Program-made: the position numbers and the translations under genes | Assembly: GCA_024362935.1 (NCBI GenBank) | Contig: JANCRA010000001.1 | Location: 49,511,501-49,575,500 of the forward strand | Source of the DNA: Setophaga petechia | Taxonomy: Eukaryota; Chordata; Aves; Passeriformes; Parulidae | Length of the DNA stretch: 64,000 nucleotides | Reading direction: 5' to 3' | The notes under the pieces: model-generated | Databases searched by the model: none | Seen by the model: only the letters and a program-made list of their open reading frames with translations | Told to the model about the DNA's origin: nothing | In this document: positions 26,560 to 39,392 of the stretch, one piece after another | Layout of the letters: each line of letters starts with the position of its first letter | Position numbering within the stretch: position 1 is the stretch's first letter

Positions 26560-26745
26560 ATTTTCTAATCACTCTTCATTTATGCCTTACAAGCTAATCT
26601 CTCCAGTCACAAAAGAAATAATTAGAAGAGTGCATTCATGTACAATTAATGTTCAAATTGATTGTGAGTGAAAGTCAGATTTTGCTCTGACTTAATTATG
26701 TAAATGAACACTAGAAAGAGTCAGGCAGGTGAAGACCACAGGGTT
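26560..26745. other. Conserved-element-like stretch (candidate enhancer)
   Basis: Unique AT-rich sequence with TTTTCTAATCAC, AAATAATTAGAAG, ACAATTAATG, TTGATTGTGAG and CTTAATTATG cores in under 200 bp. It lies upstream of the minus-strand WSC-like candidate exons. Speculative. Confidence 0.2.
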
Positions 26746-29700
26746 CGATGCATGAGCACGTTGGCTTAACCTGGTGGAGTTTCTTTCTGCTTTGTGCACC
26801 CATACAGAGAATTAACAATTATTCTACAATGGAAAGTCCATATTAATCCCATTACAGCCCATACTGCCTGCCCATGTAGACAAGAATACTATGTGCTGGC
26901 AATGAAGGCCATACAAACAATTTGAACCATACCAAAATGAATCTAGCATGTAAGAAAGGACTGATAAGTAAATTTGCATGGAATCAAGTTAAAACTCTCA
27001 GCTGATGTCATCTGCCCATAACAACATACATGCTTTTACAAAATAAAAGGGAAACCTGTATGTTGGGTTCTCTACTTCTACTAGACAGACTTTGCTGGTA
27101 ATTTTGGAGATGAAGGTTTCCTACTGACAAGTGATTTAGAGCCAAAATTACTGATAGGTGTAATAAAAGCATTTAACGAAAATGGGATTTTGAGAATGCC
27201 TATAAAAATATAAGAAGGGTAAACAGTGGAGAACACTGAGCTACAGCATATTTAAGATATTACTGAAACTTTCTTCATACTATAGTTCATGTTCAGGTTC
27301 ATATTTACCACTCACTCAGTTGCCAGCATTCTTGTAGCTGTTTCTCATTGAACCTGCAGAAGTCATAAAGTGCATTTTTAGGGGAAAGCAGCAGGAAACC
27401 TCCTTCCCACAGTGAAAGTCTTTTATTTCCTTTGATAAACTGAGAATCTCAAAAAAGAAAGCTTGCCATTGCTGACTCTTCAAATGCACAAACTCAAGTG
27501 AAGGCAGGGGTTCTGCTCAAAAAGCAATGCCCCACAACATTTTTTTTCCAAGTACTTGAGGATGGACCAGATGCTTACACATCCAGCTGTGAAACATTCA
27601 TGCTTGCTTCAGTCAAGGTGAGCTAGCAAGATTTAAAGGCCCTAAGGTGCTAAAAGACTATCAAAAATACTGGTTAGGAAAGGATTTTATTAGTTGGAAA
27701 AGACCGCTCACAGACTGACAAGTTACCCAAAGTAAGAAGGCACAGAAATCTATCCCCAGTTCACAATATCTGCCACATTTTTTCAGCAGATAAAACTGTT
27801 TTTGCTTGAAGCAGGTATACTACTAACAAGTTTGCAGTTTGAGATGTTTTATTACATCGTGTGAAGTAGGTTTTAGCATTTTTAATGGAACAGTTGATCT
27901 CAAACAGTACGCAGTATTTCCTTTTCATCATAGCCTCTAAGTGACAGGAAACTCATCTAGTTTTAAAACCTGTTTTACTGTGATATTTTCCAATTACTTT
28001 TTTAAATATTTATTTTCCAGCATTTCTATAATTATGTGTTTTAAGACTAATGTGAATTACCACATGGTTTAAAATTCAACATTTTTGCATGAGGCACACC
28101 TGGCCAAGTTAGGAAAAGGTGTTTTTGTCTATATCATGTTCTGTACTTAACTCATAATCAAAGACTAATGCAGATCACACAAAACTCTTGATGAGCTGTG
28201 AATGAGTCTCCATCAATCCACAACCTTAAATCAAAATTCACTTTGTTGCTTCAACTTTTTTACATGTGCCACTCTGTGTGAGGATGGAAGACCCTATGAG
28301 GGTCAAATTCTTCATGCTAACTATGTTTGAGATTCAGCAGCTGATTTTAGGAGCCACCACCCTAATGCTTGCATGGGTCCCTGTGATGCTGCTTTCTCAG
28401 TGCACCCACAGCTGGTATAAGCATACAGATTAATATTTCCTCATACAGAATGACTAAAGATCTATGTACAGAAGATCCACTCAGATTTTAGTTGTCTTGC
28501 TAAGTCTTACACACAGGTTTATAAGAAAACTTCTGCCCAGAAGCATCTAAAAGTGCCCTAAGTTATTACAGAAATCATACTGCATTAAAAGACATTTTTT
28601 TATTGCATAGGACTGTAGGCACTTCCACACTTGCTTCCCTGAATTGGATGGTGCTGTTACTGCATAAAGCCAATTAAGATTCATAAATTATATGCCACTG
28701 CACTTCCCATGAGTAGCTCAGCATACACCTGACACAAGTTCCTAAAAGTTAATTAAGTGCAAAGTTAAGCAGCACAAATACAGTAGGACAAAAACAAGGT
28801 TGCAACTTTGCAATAACAACCTACTGGTGGCATGTGAGGGATTGCAGGCTAAAACTTTTCCCTAACAGAAGTAGTTCAAACCATCTGTTTATTCACTTTT
28901 GTTCAATAAAAAGTCTAAACTGGTCCCACAGTCCATTTTCTCTTGATGTGGAACAAGTGCCTTGGAAACACTGAAATGTTCAAGGGTAGAGAAAGAGAGA
29001 AAAAGGAGACTTGATACATGAGGAAAAGGAAGAACCCAGGGTTCATGCCATTCACCCCATCTCTGTGGAGAGCAGAAGCAGTGAGAGACCAGCTGCCCTC
29101 TTTCTGGAGGCAAGGCTTTATCTACTGGGCTACAGTCATGCACTTTCACAGCATGACTGCCCTAACTGGAAGGTATGCTGTTTGTGTCTCCTAAAAAAGT
29201 GATAAAATGAAGTAAAAATACTCACCCGAAGCAAGGCTGTATCATTCCTTAAGATCACAGAAAAATGAGTGAAACTTTATTTCAAACTCTGCATTACACC
29301 CGAATAACCCCTGCATGTCCCAAGATCACTTTATCAGTGAATATATAATCATGAATTTACTCTACAAAATTTTATAAGGTCATCTATTTCCCTACAAACT
29401 ACTTTCTTAAGCTGAAAGGATAAAAGTAAAATTAAACAGAAGAAACCTTAACCTGTTTGTACATCAATTAAACACTCTCTGCCAAATTGGTGTGCTGATC
29501 TTTGAGACACAAAATAGAAAGGGGAAAATGCATGAAATATTAAGGGAGGTCTCACTGCATTTTGCTCTCTCTATGTGAAGCATCACTTAAACTCCTAACC
29601 ATATGCCAGCCAACTGAAACCACGTAACAGCTTCACCAATAACTTTCTCATGAGAAATGTTCTGCAGAACTGGAAGTGCTCCAGTGCAAAGCAGGAACAG

Positions 29701-29897
29701 AAAGGATGAATAAGATGCACTACAGGAAATGCTCCTCTTAATAAAGGAAAAGACAGCTAAATTTTAATGCTACTTTCATATTTAAATTTCTGTCAAGAAA
29801 GAAAGTTTTGCATTTTTATAACACCTAATTTATAGGAATTTCAAAACAGTCTGGACATATAAATGAATTCCATTTGTTACCTCCTGTGTAGTGTGAG

Positions 29898-30000
29898 AAG
29901 GCTATCCCCATTTTAACATTCAGAAACTTCAAGTGTTGAGATTAAGCTATTTACCACAGATTACAAAGAAAGACTAAGGAGTAGAGACAAAAGTCATAAG
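29898..30000 (+). mobile_element. MIR-like ancient SINE remnant
   Basis: GCTATCCCCATTTTAACATT, CAGAAACTTCAAGTGTTGAG, ATTAAGCTATTTACCACAGATTACA and AGGAGTAGAGAC follow the MIR 3' half (ATTATCCCCATTTTACAGATGAGGAAACTGAGGC..., GGTTAAGTGACTTGCCCAAGGTCACA). Divergence is high, so the call rests on block order. Confidence 0.45.
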
Positions 30001-30309
30001 CCTCTCAGCTCCTCTTCTCCCTGCTCTTCAGCATGCAACATTGTGCTATGCAGAGCAATTTTAGAATCTATCTATATATTAAAAAAATAAACTAAAATTT
30101 TTATTTATTCTTAACATTGAAAGAAACAATCTTATGACATAAAGGGAAGTGCACAAGGAGCAAAAGGGAGAAGATAAGTCAGCATGTTCTCAAGGTCTTC
30201 CTTTTAGTACTCTTTTCCCAGCTGAACAGTTCATTTGTCTTTAAATTATTCTTCCAGCATAACTGACTCCAAACCATCCCATGTGATAAATAACAAACTG
30301 TTCTATTTC

Positions 30310-30375
30310 TTCTCAGTGGGAACACTGAAGCACAAAAGTCAAAGCTTATACAAAGGTACCCAAGGACTCATTGTG
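30310..30375 (+). mobile_element. Possible MIR-like remnant
   Basis: GTGGGAACACTGAAGCACAAAAGTCAAAGCTTATACAAAGGTACCCAAGG-like spacing resembles the MIR stretch GGAAACTGAGGCACAGAG...TGACTTGCCCAAGG. It is short and degraded; it lies 300 bp from the better copy at 29898 and could be a second insertion or coincidence. Confidence 0.3.
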
Positions 30376-33300
30376 AAACATGGAACTAGCTAAAGATGAA
30401 CAAATACATTTATTTGTTTTGATGGCATAAGTGAAAAATACTTTAAACCATTTTATGTGTGTGATTCTAGGTCAGTCTGGAGTTCTTTTTTTCATCTATT
30501 GCTGTGGTGAGGAAAAAAGGCAAGAAAAGGAAAAAAATAAATATTCCTCCTTGCTTAAAACTGAATACCACATTTCAGTTACTGGAACTGCTAATAAATG
30601 TCACTTTTTCCAACATAAAAAAATGTAATTAATATGAGATTTTATCTTACTGGGTTTTCTAAAATTGAAAAGAGTCTTGTAAATAAACACTGTATATTAA
30701 AACATTTCTGCCACCTTCATTCCATTTTGAAGTCTATCTAAACTAACCCAAAGGATCCAGTTTTCGGACCCCGCTTATGCTGACCACGGCTATAAGAGTG
30801 CCACTGATTAAACAGCTTCCTATCACAGATCCAAACCCACCTGTGCTTATCCCAAAATTCCCTTTTTAGGGCTGGCCATGGGGGTCCAACTCAAGTGACC
30901 CTGTTTTGTGCTTTGGTGACCTCTTGATGTTTTCCTGTCCTGCTTTCTGCATCAGGGAACCCAGCCAGCTGAGGGAAAAGCCTGCTTACAAACAAGCCTG
31001 TTGCATATGGCCAGCTGTGAAAAGAGGGGAATTGGTGACATACATCCTGCAGCTCCAGGGTTACAGATGCTACTGTGAGGGCAAAAGCTAATCTGGAAAT
31101 CACATGCATACACACACTGCTGGATATTTTCCATTTCTTCTAACAACAGCAAATACATGGATAGCCAAAAGGAACTGAAAAAAGGCCGCCCCTTTATCAC
31201 ATAAATTTTCTTTTGGAGACACTGCAAGAAGTCTAGATTTCCAAGACTGGATCAAATGAGATGTTTACAACTGATGGCGAAATTTTAAAACACCAAAACT
31301 TTAAAGAGAATGTATTTATGAAAAGGATTTCCATGCATCCAAAATAACATCAGTGTTTATCATGAAATGACAACTGTGCTGGATACTTACTCAGGCCATA
31401 GTGGCCCTTGTTTACTCTACGAGCCTAGGCAGATGAAACACAAAAAAAGCTCAGTTCTAGCACCAAAGCTTGTTTTCTGCTCATTTGGAGCACTGCACTT
31501 TCTGATACAGCGTATTGCTCAGCATCCACCACTATCTCTCCATCCCCTCCTGCCCAGGAATAAAAAGCCCAGAGAACTCAGCCTTGAGGAAAGCATTCCT
31601 GCATAGGATACAGACCTGATGATACAATCCTGCACTACACAAGCTTCTTGGCCCCAGTGGGATTCAGGGTATTGAAGGGAGAGGCACATGGCTGTTTGAG
31701 GGACACAGGTCAGCCTCCAGCCAAGACCCATTCCTGCTGCAGCAATCCCACATTCCCCTGGGGAGCCCAGCCAACCTGAGCTCTTTAACACCAGTGCAAA
31801 GGCTCCACAAACAACCCATACAAGCTGGTGTGGAGGTGTGGAGTACCTGAAACCCCTTGTCTGGTCTGTTCTCTATTCTCTATCTTTTCCCCTCTTCATA
31901 CATGAGACATATTAATCCAATAACCAAATCTGGGGTAAGATTCCTTAAGGAAATTCAATTGCCTGTGAATTCATCTGAAAGGTGAAGGCACAGGACCTTA
32001 AACCCCAAACTGATGATCATCACCCAGCTGCTGGACACAACATTTCAAGCAATGGTTGATAGTAGTTGAAATAAGAACATGTGGGAACTAGACTTAGTTC
32101 TTTGAGAAACTACTTTTCTCACAGTGGAAGATACTTTAAGTTTATGCCTAAAAGATGTTTATCTTCAAGCTAACACAGAATACCAAACAGCAAAGAAAAT
32201 TCAACAAGTGACAAGGAAGTAGCATGTGTAGTGCTGTTTCACAAGACTTGAAAGAATTGTTGACTTTCATTGCTGTTTTAACAACAGGTGAATTCAGCTA
32301 TCACCCATCTAATATGTCTTCCTCTTATTAGTCACCTGTAAACCAGACTGTCCTTTGAGGTCCAAAGCAATTGAAAAAATTATTTATTGACCAGTCTATA
32401 GCAGTGCTAAAGTTCTACAGTTTCATTGGACCTATATAATAATAGTGATAACTTCCTAGAGTTTATGGATTTGGGCTTTTCTTTAAACCTGGATTGGAAA
32501 CTAAGATTTTTTTAAAACCTAAATTATTTCACTCTACACAGAAATAATTCTGGGAAGTTCTGTAGGCATTATTGTGCAATGTTAATCCTTTATCAATATT
32601 TTTCTTTTCTTTATTTAATCCCTCTAATGAAAAGAAGAAAACATGCATTTAAGCATTTCCTGCTACAGGACCTACTTTACTAATGCAAGACAAAGTGTAC
32701 CTCAAGAAAACATAAAATCATGATACATGTGGTGTTGCACTTTTTAAATAGTCCCTACTTCAAGATGCACAGTGTGTAATACCAAATTACAGCACCTGTA
32801 TTTCTCAGAATACTGCAAGGGTGGCTGTGTCTTGTCTGCTTAAATACATTTCAGATCATTCTGAGTATTTAACAACAAGATATAATGGGCAAAAGCAGAA
32901 AAAGCTATATAAATATTGCAATAGAGTACTATTTTTATTCACTTCTGTTTTAAAACTGATTTTTTTAGCAGGTGGGAGGTCTGCTAAACCTGTCATTTGC
33001 ATATGAGAGTAAACCAAGGATATTTTTGTAGGGAAGATAATGTTCTGACAGCTAGGTGCTCCTTTAAACACTTCACTTGTTTTCACCCTCATAACCTATG
33101 GCCTACAAAACAGAAACACAAGAAAAAAAATATGCCACTGCTAAAATTAGTGAGAAAGGATTTCATCCCTCGTGCATCTTAGACCTCTCCTGCAGGAGAT
33201 GACACCAAGTGCCTAAAGAACTGCATTGTGCCAGCAATCCTCAGCAAACTGCTGTCACATGGATGGTGTTACCCCTCACCACCATCCAGGAGGGCACCAG

Positions 33301-33713
33301 CACCTCCCAGGAGCGGGATCTTCATGCAAGCAGGAAGATGATTTTCTGTGTAGCACCCACTTCCCAGGGCAGTGGAAAGGGTGGAGAAGCAAAGCAACAT
33401 TGCAACTGCATTCTGCTCTCGTGATGGTTTATGCAAGGAGGAATGGCATTTTTCTTGCAAAATACAAACAGCCAGTGAACTGCAGGAAAAGTAATTAAGC
33501 CTCATCTAGCTGCCAGCCATGTTTGTCTCTGGACAAACATTTCAAATCAACTGTGTTTTGTAAATGGGCAATGGTAGTTTGGGGGGATTTTTTTTTCTTC
33601 CTCTAAACTCCCAAACTTTGTATATGAAATGAGCTACAGAGCTCTACAACAAGCTTTCTAATGAATGCTTCCAATACCTTAAGGGAAAAAAGAAACCAAA
33701 CCCAAATCTGCTA

Positions 33714-33776
33714 CATCTCATGAATTCAGATATGAAGACTCCCTAGAAAAGGCTTTCATTTCAGATTCATGAGATG
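33714..33776. repeat. 63-nt imperfect hairpin, possible pre-miRNA-like fold
   Basis: The outer arms CATCTCATGAAT (33714-33725) and ATTCATGAGATG (33765-33776) are perfectly complementary. Inside, ATGAAG can pair with CTTTCAT (one bulge), leaving an internal loop and a terminal loop. The size is in the range of a short pre-miRNA, but the mature sequence matches none that I recognise. Confidence 0.5.
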
Positions 33777-35153
33777 GCTTATGAAACAAAGCATGATCCC
33801 AGTTTGTAAGATGAAGCTGTAGGGATGAGAAGACTGCTGAATGGGTTAAGAGTGTAGCTAAGAACATCCTTTGCTCACCATCCTGACTTGTCATAATATG
33901 ACATTGCTTTAGGAGGAAGAAGACAAAACAAATCATGTCTGGTTGCATTGTTGATATGATTTTAACCTCAGGATAAACATCTGGACCAACACTCACATTG
34001 TTTTTATTTGTTGCCACTATTATCCCAGAATCCACAATTCTGGAGCAAGACCACAGCTATGCTAAAACAGCATGTGTTGGCAAAATAAAAGGGCTCTCTC
34101 TTTCCCAAAATCTACAGATATTTGAACAAAAGAACAGAAAATATAAAAAAATCCCCAAACATTTTAAAAAACAACAGCAAAATACAAATAAGAATGGCAT
34201 AGCTGCTCTATTTTATTGGTTCATTTTAAATTATTTCCATTTTTCATGTCTATTCCTAGCATACAGAAAAACATTTCTAGTTGAGGACAATCTTTATAGG
34301 AAGCCTTCTGAAACAGCACAGATTTTACTGTAACTTCTACCATATAGAAATAGCCTATTAACCACATCTGTGGGGCAAAATTCCTAGAGAATCACCTGAA
34401 TCCTGAAAGAATCAATGTGACTGACCAACAAGGGAATGTATCCATTCAATCTCCTAGGATCAGAAAACAAGATAGGAACCTAAAGCAGGCACCCCAATGC
34501 CAGACATCTTCCTCACTATCCCTTAATATTTATTAAATAAAACTTAGCTAAATTTTGCAAATTGAAAACTAAACAGCCCTTTTGCAGTAGTTCTTCTGCT
34601 GCCCATAATTACTGAACACATTTGCAATGCATCTTGTGACCTTAGCACATTATGTCCATTAGGTGTAACATTTAATTCAATGCAATAGCAAAGTTTGCTC
34701 TGGTGTTTTATATATGTGATGATCACAAAAACTAAAGAGAAACTGTAGCCAAAGACCATTTAACTCTTTTAACATAATTTGAGACTGATCACTTCCATAA
34801 AGAAGCCCACTGGCATAACAGAAGCTCCAGCATTAGACCCAAACTAAAGAGGAGAGAGGAAAAAGTCTGCCAACCTCTAGATCAGCCAAATGGAAGGGTA
34901 TTTGCCTCCCTAAAATCAGGGATAATGAATTTCTCAAAAGCATCCAGGATTTCTGCAACAAGTCCTGGTTTTAAATAATTGTCCCATTAGAACAGTGGAG
35001 ATGTATTTTTACATGGCTCTTCCTCTTATGAAAGAGTCTTGATTTATTTTGAGTGTTGGTGGTTGGGGGTGCATGGGTTTTTTAAAGATTTTTTGGAGCC
35101 TTAAAAAAGATTTGTTCTTCTGCCTTTCCAAGCTAAAGGACAGTGAGATCATA

Positions 35154-35190
35154 TTTTCTAAAGGAGGGCTGTAAACCTTCCTTTAGAAAA
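35154..35190. repeat. Inverted repeat, 12-bp perfect arms
   Basis: TTTTCTAAAGGA (35154-35165) and TCCTTTAGAAAA (35179-35190) are exact reverse complements. GG/CC pairing extends the stem with one bulged T. The loop is about 9-13 nt. Confidence 0.8.
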
Positions 35191-38087
35191 CCAAGTTTAT
35201 TCACAGCCCCAAGTGACAAATTTATGGTCAAAACACTAATTTTCCTCATAGCAGGCCCAGCATAGGAATGCAGCTACAACATTGTTGTTAAGTCCAACTG
35301 GAATTCAACTGTATTACAAGGAAATTCCAGTATCCAAGTACTAGTACAAATTCCCATCATTATTAGGAAATTTCTGCAACACTGACTTCCTGAAAAATTA
35401 CTTTATCCCTGTGCTTCATTTCACCTGCACACAGGACAAACATCATTTCTTGGGCATAACAAGCAACATGCCAAAATATTTGAACTAGTTACTCAGTTTT
35501 TTTATGCTCTCCTCTGAATATTTGGTTTATAGTCATTGGTCATAAGACTAGACATTGCCTCTGAAAGGATGATGGTACATCTTTATCAACACATCTTAGA
35601 ATGAAGTGTTCCAATGACTGTTATGTTTAGATGGATGCATTTCTCATGACATTTAAAATGAAGGATTGATTCCAGAAATTTCACAAAATGTGCATTTGGG
35701 ATATAATGGGAAGCTAGGAGAAATAATGACCTTTAGACCTAGGAGGGTATGATGCATACCAGTAAAAGACTTGAGAATCTCTGAGATGTGGTTAGGACAG
35801 GAAGCCACAGGAAGTCTGGCATCAAACAAGCTTCTCTAGTTACCTGAGAGGGAGCCTGCAGGGAAATATTGCTATTTGCTGTCTCTGTCCTGGGTAGAGA
35901 TCAACTCGCCCCCACCACTAAATCATACATCACAATCTCATTTTAAATCACATTTTTTCTCCAGTTCACAGAAAACTCTAAAACAGAGAACAGGAGAGCA
36001 TGAACTAAGTAATATTGACAGGTTGAATTTAATAAACTGAAGTTTTTTGAGGATTGCAAATCAGAGTAATTCAGACTTTGAAGACCTCTGAGAAACATTT
36101 CAGCCCTCCAAAAAGGACACTGGAAGAGATTAATCAGCTGAAACATCGTTGTGAGTCCTGAATACAAATGGATCATTATTACAGTGGCAGGCGGTGTTTT
36201 CCCACATCTAAAACACACCCTTCCACTGATATTAATGTAGAGAAGAACAGTCTAATTAGTGTTGCATATTTACCTGTTTATTTTTTTAGTCTGGGGATTT
36301 GTTGAATAAATTTAATTAAACTGTGCCTGTGCTTCCACGCTTTGAGAGCTTGGCATGGGTGGGTTGAAATGTGCATGCACACTTGATAGTCTAAACATTT
36401 ACTAAACAGTCTTGTAGGAAGAAGGGGAAAAGAAAAGGAGAAGGAAAGCACATCTTCTGAGTCACTTTGACTAAAACTTGCATTTCTACTTTACTCAACA
36501 TTTACATAAAATAATTAAACTCCCTTGTCTAATTATAGAAGGAGGGAAACTGATTTTAATTCCAACACTCTGGTCATTCCACATTAGCACTACATGTAGA
36601 GGACATGATAGCACCATTTTTGCCCTGCATTTACATTTGGCAATATGAAGTAGGTGGCATAGCTCTGCATAGATGTGTAATATATCAGTACCAGTCCAGA
36701 AGCTAAAAGCATACTATGACCTTGACAAGCAGGTAGGAATATACAACACAGTTTTTAATTCAATGTTAGCTAACTGTCTACTCTTTTTTTCTGGAACAGC
36801 CATTATTTCTTTGTTTGTCAGGTTTTTCTTCAGTGTGAAATCCAAAGTGGGCAATCTTATGACTGAAGTGCTTATTTTTGTCTAAAAAATGGAGGATGAA
36901 ATCTAGGTCCTGCTATAGTTGAAGTGAGTTTTGTCACTGACTTCAAAAGTGTTATAATTTCACCTTGTGAAATTTAAATTCCTTGCTTGGTGAATCCTGT
37001 GTATGTTTTCCATGAATACCCAATTCTGTCAGCTCTGAAATACTAAATATAAGGGAATGCTGCAGGAAAAGAAACAGAGCACTTGGTTTCAACAGAAACA
37101 TATCTTTTTGGAAGACTCAAATGAAAGGCCAAATTTGGGGAGTAGGCAAAAAAAAAAAAAAGGAGAAAATAGAAAGGTTATAACACCAGCACTTCACTTG
37201 ACTATCAACTTCATGCATATAATGTAAGTGCACTGCTCTACCATATGAAGAGCTCTACCATTCCATGAGCTGGTAAATTCTGCTACAGAAATCCCTAAAT
37301 TTAGACTTAGCTAAGATTCTTTTCCTTGCTGAAAACCACAGAGAACATAGAAAAATAGTTTTAATTGCTACTACATTTCTGATCATCTAAAATTACAGGA
37401 AAAAGAATATTGCAATATTTTGAAATTTTACCTCACATAAAATGAGTGAAACATTTCAATACGTTATCAGTTTGCTGCAAATTTTGACCTAAAAAACGGC
37501 TCTCACAAAAAATGACTAAGCAACAAAAAGAACCATATTTTTATCCCGAAAAAATACAAGTAGTGATTTCACTTATGTCAACCAGCTTAGCAATCTTAGA
37601 AGGTCAAACAAATTCTGTATGCAAGTATCATGTATGACAGACTGAGGTGCTTCTTTCCTTCCTCCTGTCCTCCAATTCAGCTCAACTATTAGATTCAGAC
37701 CTGCCAATGGCAAGCCACTGTTATGAGCCAGCAGGCATTTCTGCCCATATAGATAACTAAACACCCAGAGCACACTATAAGCAAACACAGAGTGAAATAG
37801 TGCAAACAAACCCCTGCATTGCATTCTCTCAGGTGTAGATTATAACCACCCCCTCTTTCACCCTGTGAAAAGGAAAAAGGGCATCCTTGTAGAGCATGCA
37901 CCTTTCCAGAAGCACAGACAATCCCGATCTCCAGGAACAATGATCACCCAAGGCCAGCTCTCTCTGGGGATGCTCTTATCAAACTCAGATGTTTCTCAGC
38001 TATCCACACAACTTGGCCAGTATTGTGCCACCAGAACTGCCTTTCCTGCAGGAAGGTGCTGCACCCAATATCCATTCATCTCTGTGT

Positions 38088-38262
38088 TGCTATAATTAAT
38101 GCTAAGCTCCAAATTGGATTAGCCATGTAAGGCAGCTCCGTAAACAAGTTAATAGGATATCTCTGCTAACAACACTGTTACCAATATCCAATTACTGTAA
38201 CCAGGTATTAATCTAATGGTGTTAATCTGTCAGACTCCAAAATTCAAAGCACACTCCTGTAA
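38088..38262. other. Conserved-element-like stretch (candidate enhancer)
   Basis: Dense homeodomain-like sites in unique sequence: AATTAATGC, TTGGATTAGCC, ATATCCAATTACTG, GTATTAATCTAATGG. It follows a GC-richer patch (37670-38090). Speculative. Confidence 0.2.
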
Positions 38263-38708
38263 CATTTTAATAAAATTAAAAAGTAATTTTCCCCCTTTAC
38301 TAAAATATGTGTACTAACTAATACTTTATTTTGATATCACAGCAATGGCCACATAGAAAACAGACAAAAAATCCAAACCAGCTCAGGACCTGTGACTTCC
38401 ATTACTGCATTACTCAAACAGTTATGCTGACACTTGTTTGGTGGGATTTTTTGCCTGTTAGATAGACCAAAGCATCCAACCTACTGCATTGGATAAACAG
38501 CAAGAAATTTCTATCAATTCTTCTAAATTCCTTTAAAAACAAATGCCAGAAATAATGATTAGTACTAGAATTCACTATGGAATAACAAAGAGAACATCTG
38601 TTCATTACTTAAAACTTTTCCCTCCTACTTTTTTTATCTAAATATTACATACAGTCTATCAGAGAAAAAATGGTGTATTACTAGAAAGAGAACCAACAGT
38701 GAATATAG

Positions 38709-38733
38709 AACAGACCATGGCTTGTGGTCTGTT
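38709..38733. repeat. Short inverted repeat, 9-bp arms
   Basis: AACAGACCA and TGGTCTGTT flank a 7-nt loop (TGGCTTG). Chance occurrence is plausible. Confidence 0.6.
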
Positions 38734-39085
38734 GTGATTGTTTTTGAAGTTCCATATAAGAAAGGAACTAGCCCAATAGTTATGATTTCTATTTATTCAT
38801 TCATTTTAGCACAGCAAGTCATGAGCTTGCTACACCACCTTGGGTACAGGAAGCTGTTTTAGTATATCAAGACACAGGGAACTGAACACAATAGAAAAAA
38901 AACAAGGATCTACTATAATTTGCATTCTGGACAACACAATTATTTCTCAGAAAACCATTATTTTCTGAATATCCATCCTAGTGTAAAAAAAAAAGTACCA
39001 ACAGATAATTTACAATGAATTTTACATTTCAGAATGAATATTATTACTGTTTTTGCTCAAATTGATGGTGTTAAGCTCTAAGAAG

Positions 39086-39392
39086 AAGGAAACAGGATGT
39101 GCTCTGCCTGGGACAGCAGCTATGGCCTCGTCTCATAATTCTTATGGGCTCCACACGCGGGACCTTATCATCCTTCCCCACTGCAGCACTGTGTGTGCCC
39201 ACATCCCATCCCAGTAGGGAAGCCAGAGTCCCCCTGCTGCCCTCCAGAGCAATGATGCTGCTGCCAGCTGGTGCTGGGGATGCTGGAGAGTCAGACACAG
39301 AGAAACTGGTCCCAGCTGTGGGCCAGGTCACAGTGCCTGGTTCACACACCACCACGTGGGTGAGGGACTCAGCTTGCAGGGACAGCTTTTAA
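39086..39392. other. Small GC-rich patch with several CpGs and a CACGTG E-box
   Basis: This is a sharp GC rise inside AT-rich DNA. CpGs occur in CCTCGTC, CACACGCGGG and CCACGTGG; a CACGTG E-box is at 39353-39358. Both strands are open for over 90 codons, as expected from composition. It is too small and CpG-poor to be a standard promoter island, and no splice-bounded exon was convincing. Confidence 0.35.

Noticed and set aside
27690..27710. AGTTGGAAAAGACC resembling a reverse-orientation CR1 tail
   Set aside because: No other CR1 block on either side.
33718..34035. 105-codon minus-strand ORF with a strong internal donor (AAT|GTGAGT)
   Set aside because: The 66-bp segment from the nearest upstream acceptor to that donor contains stops in all three frames, so no exon can be built.
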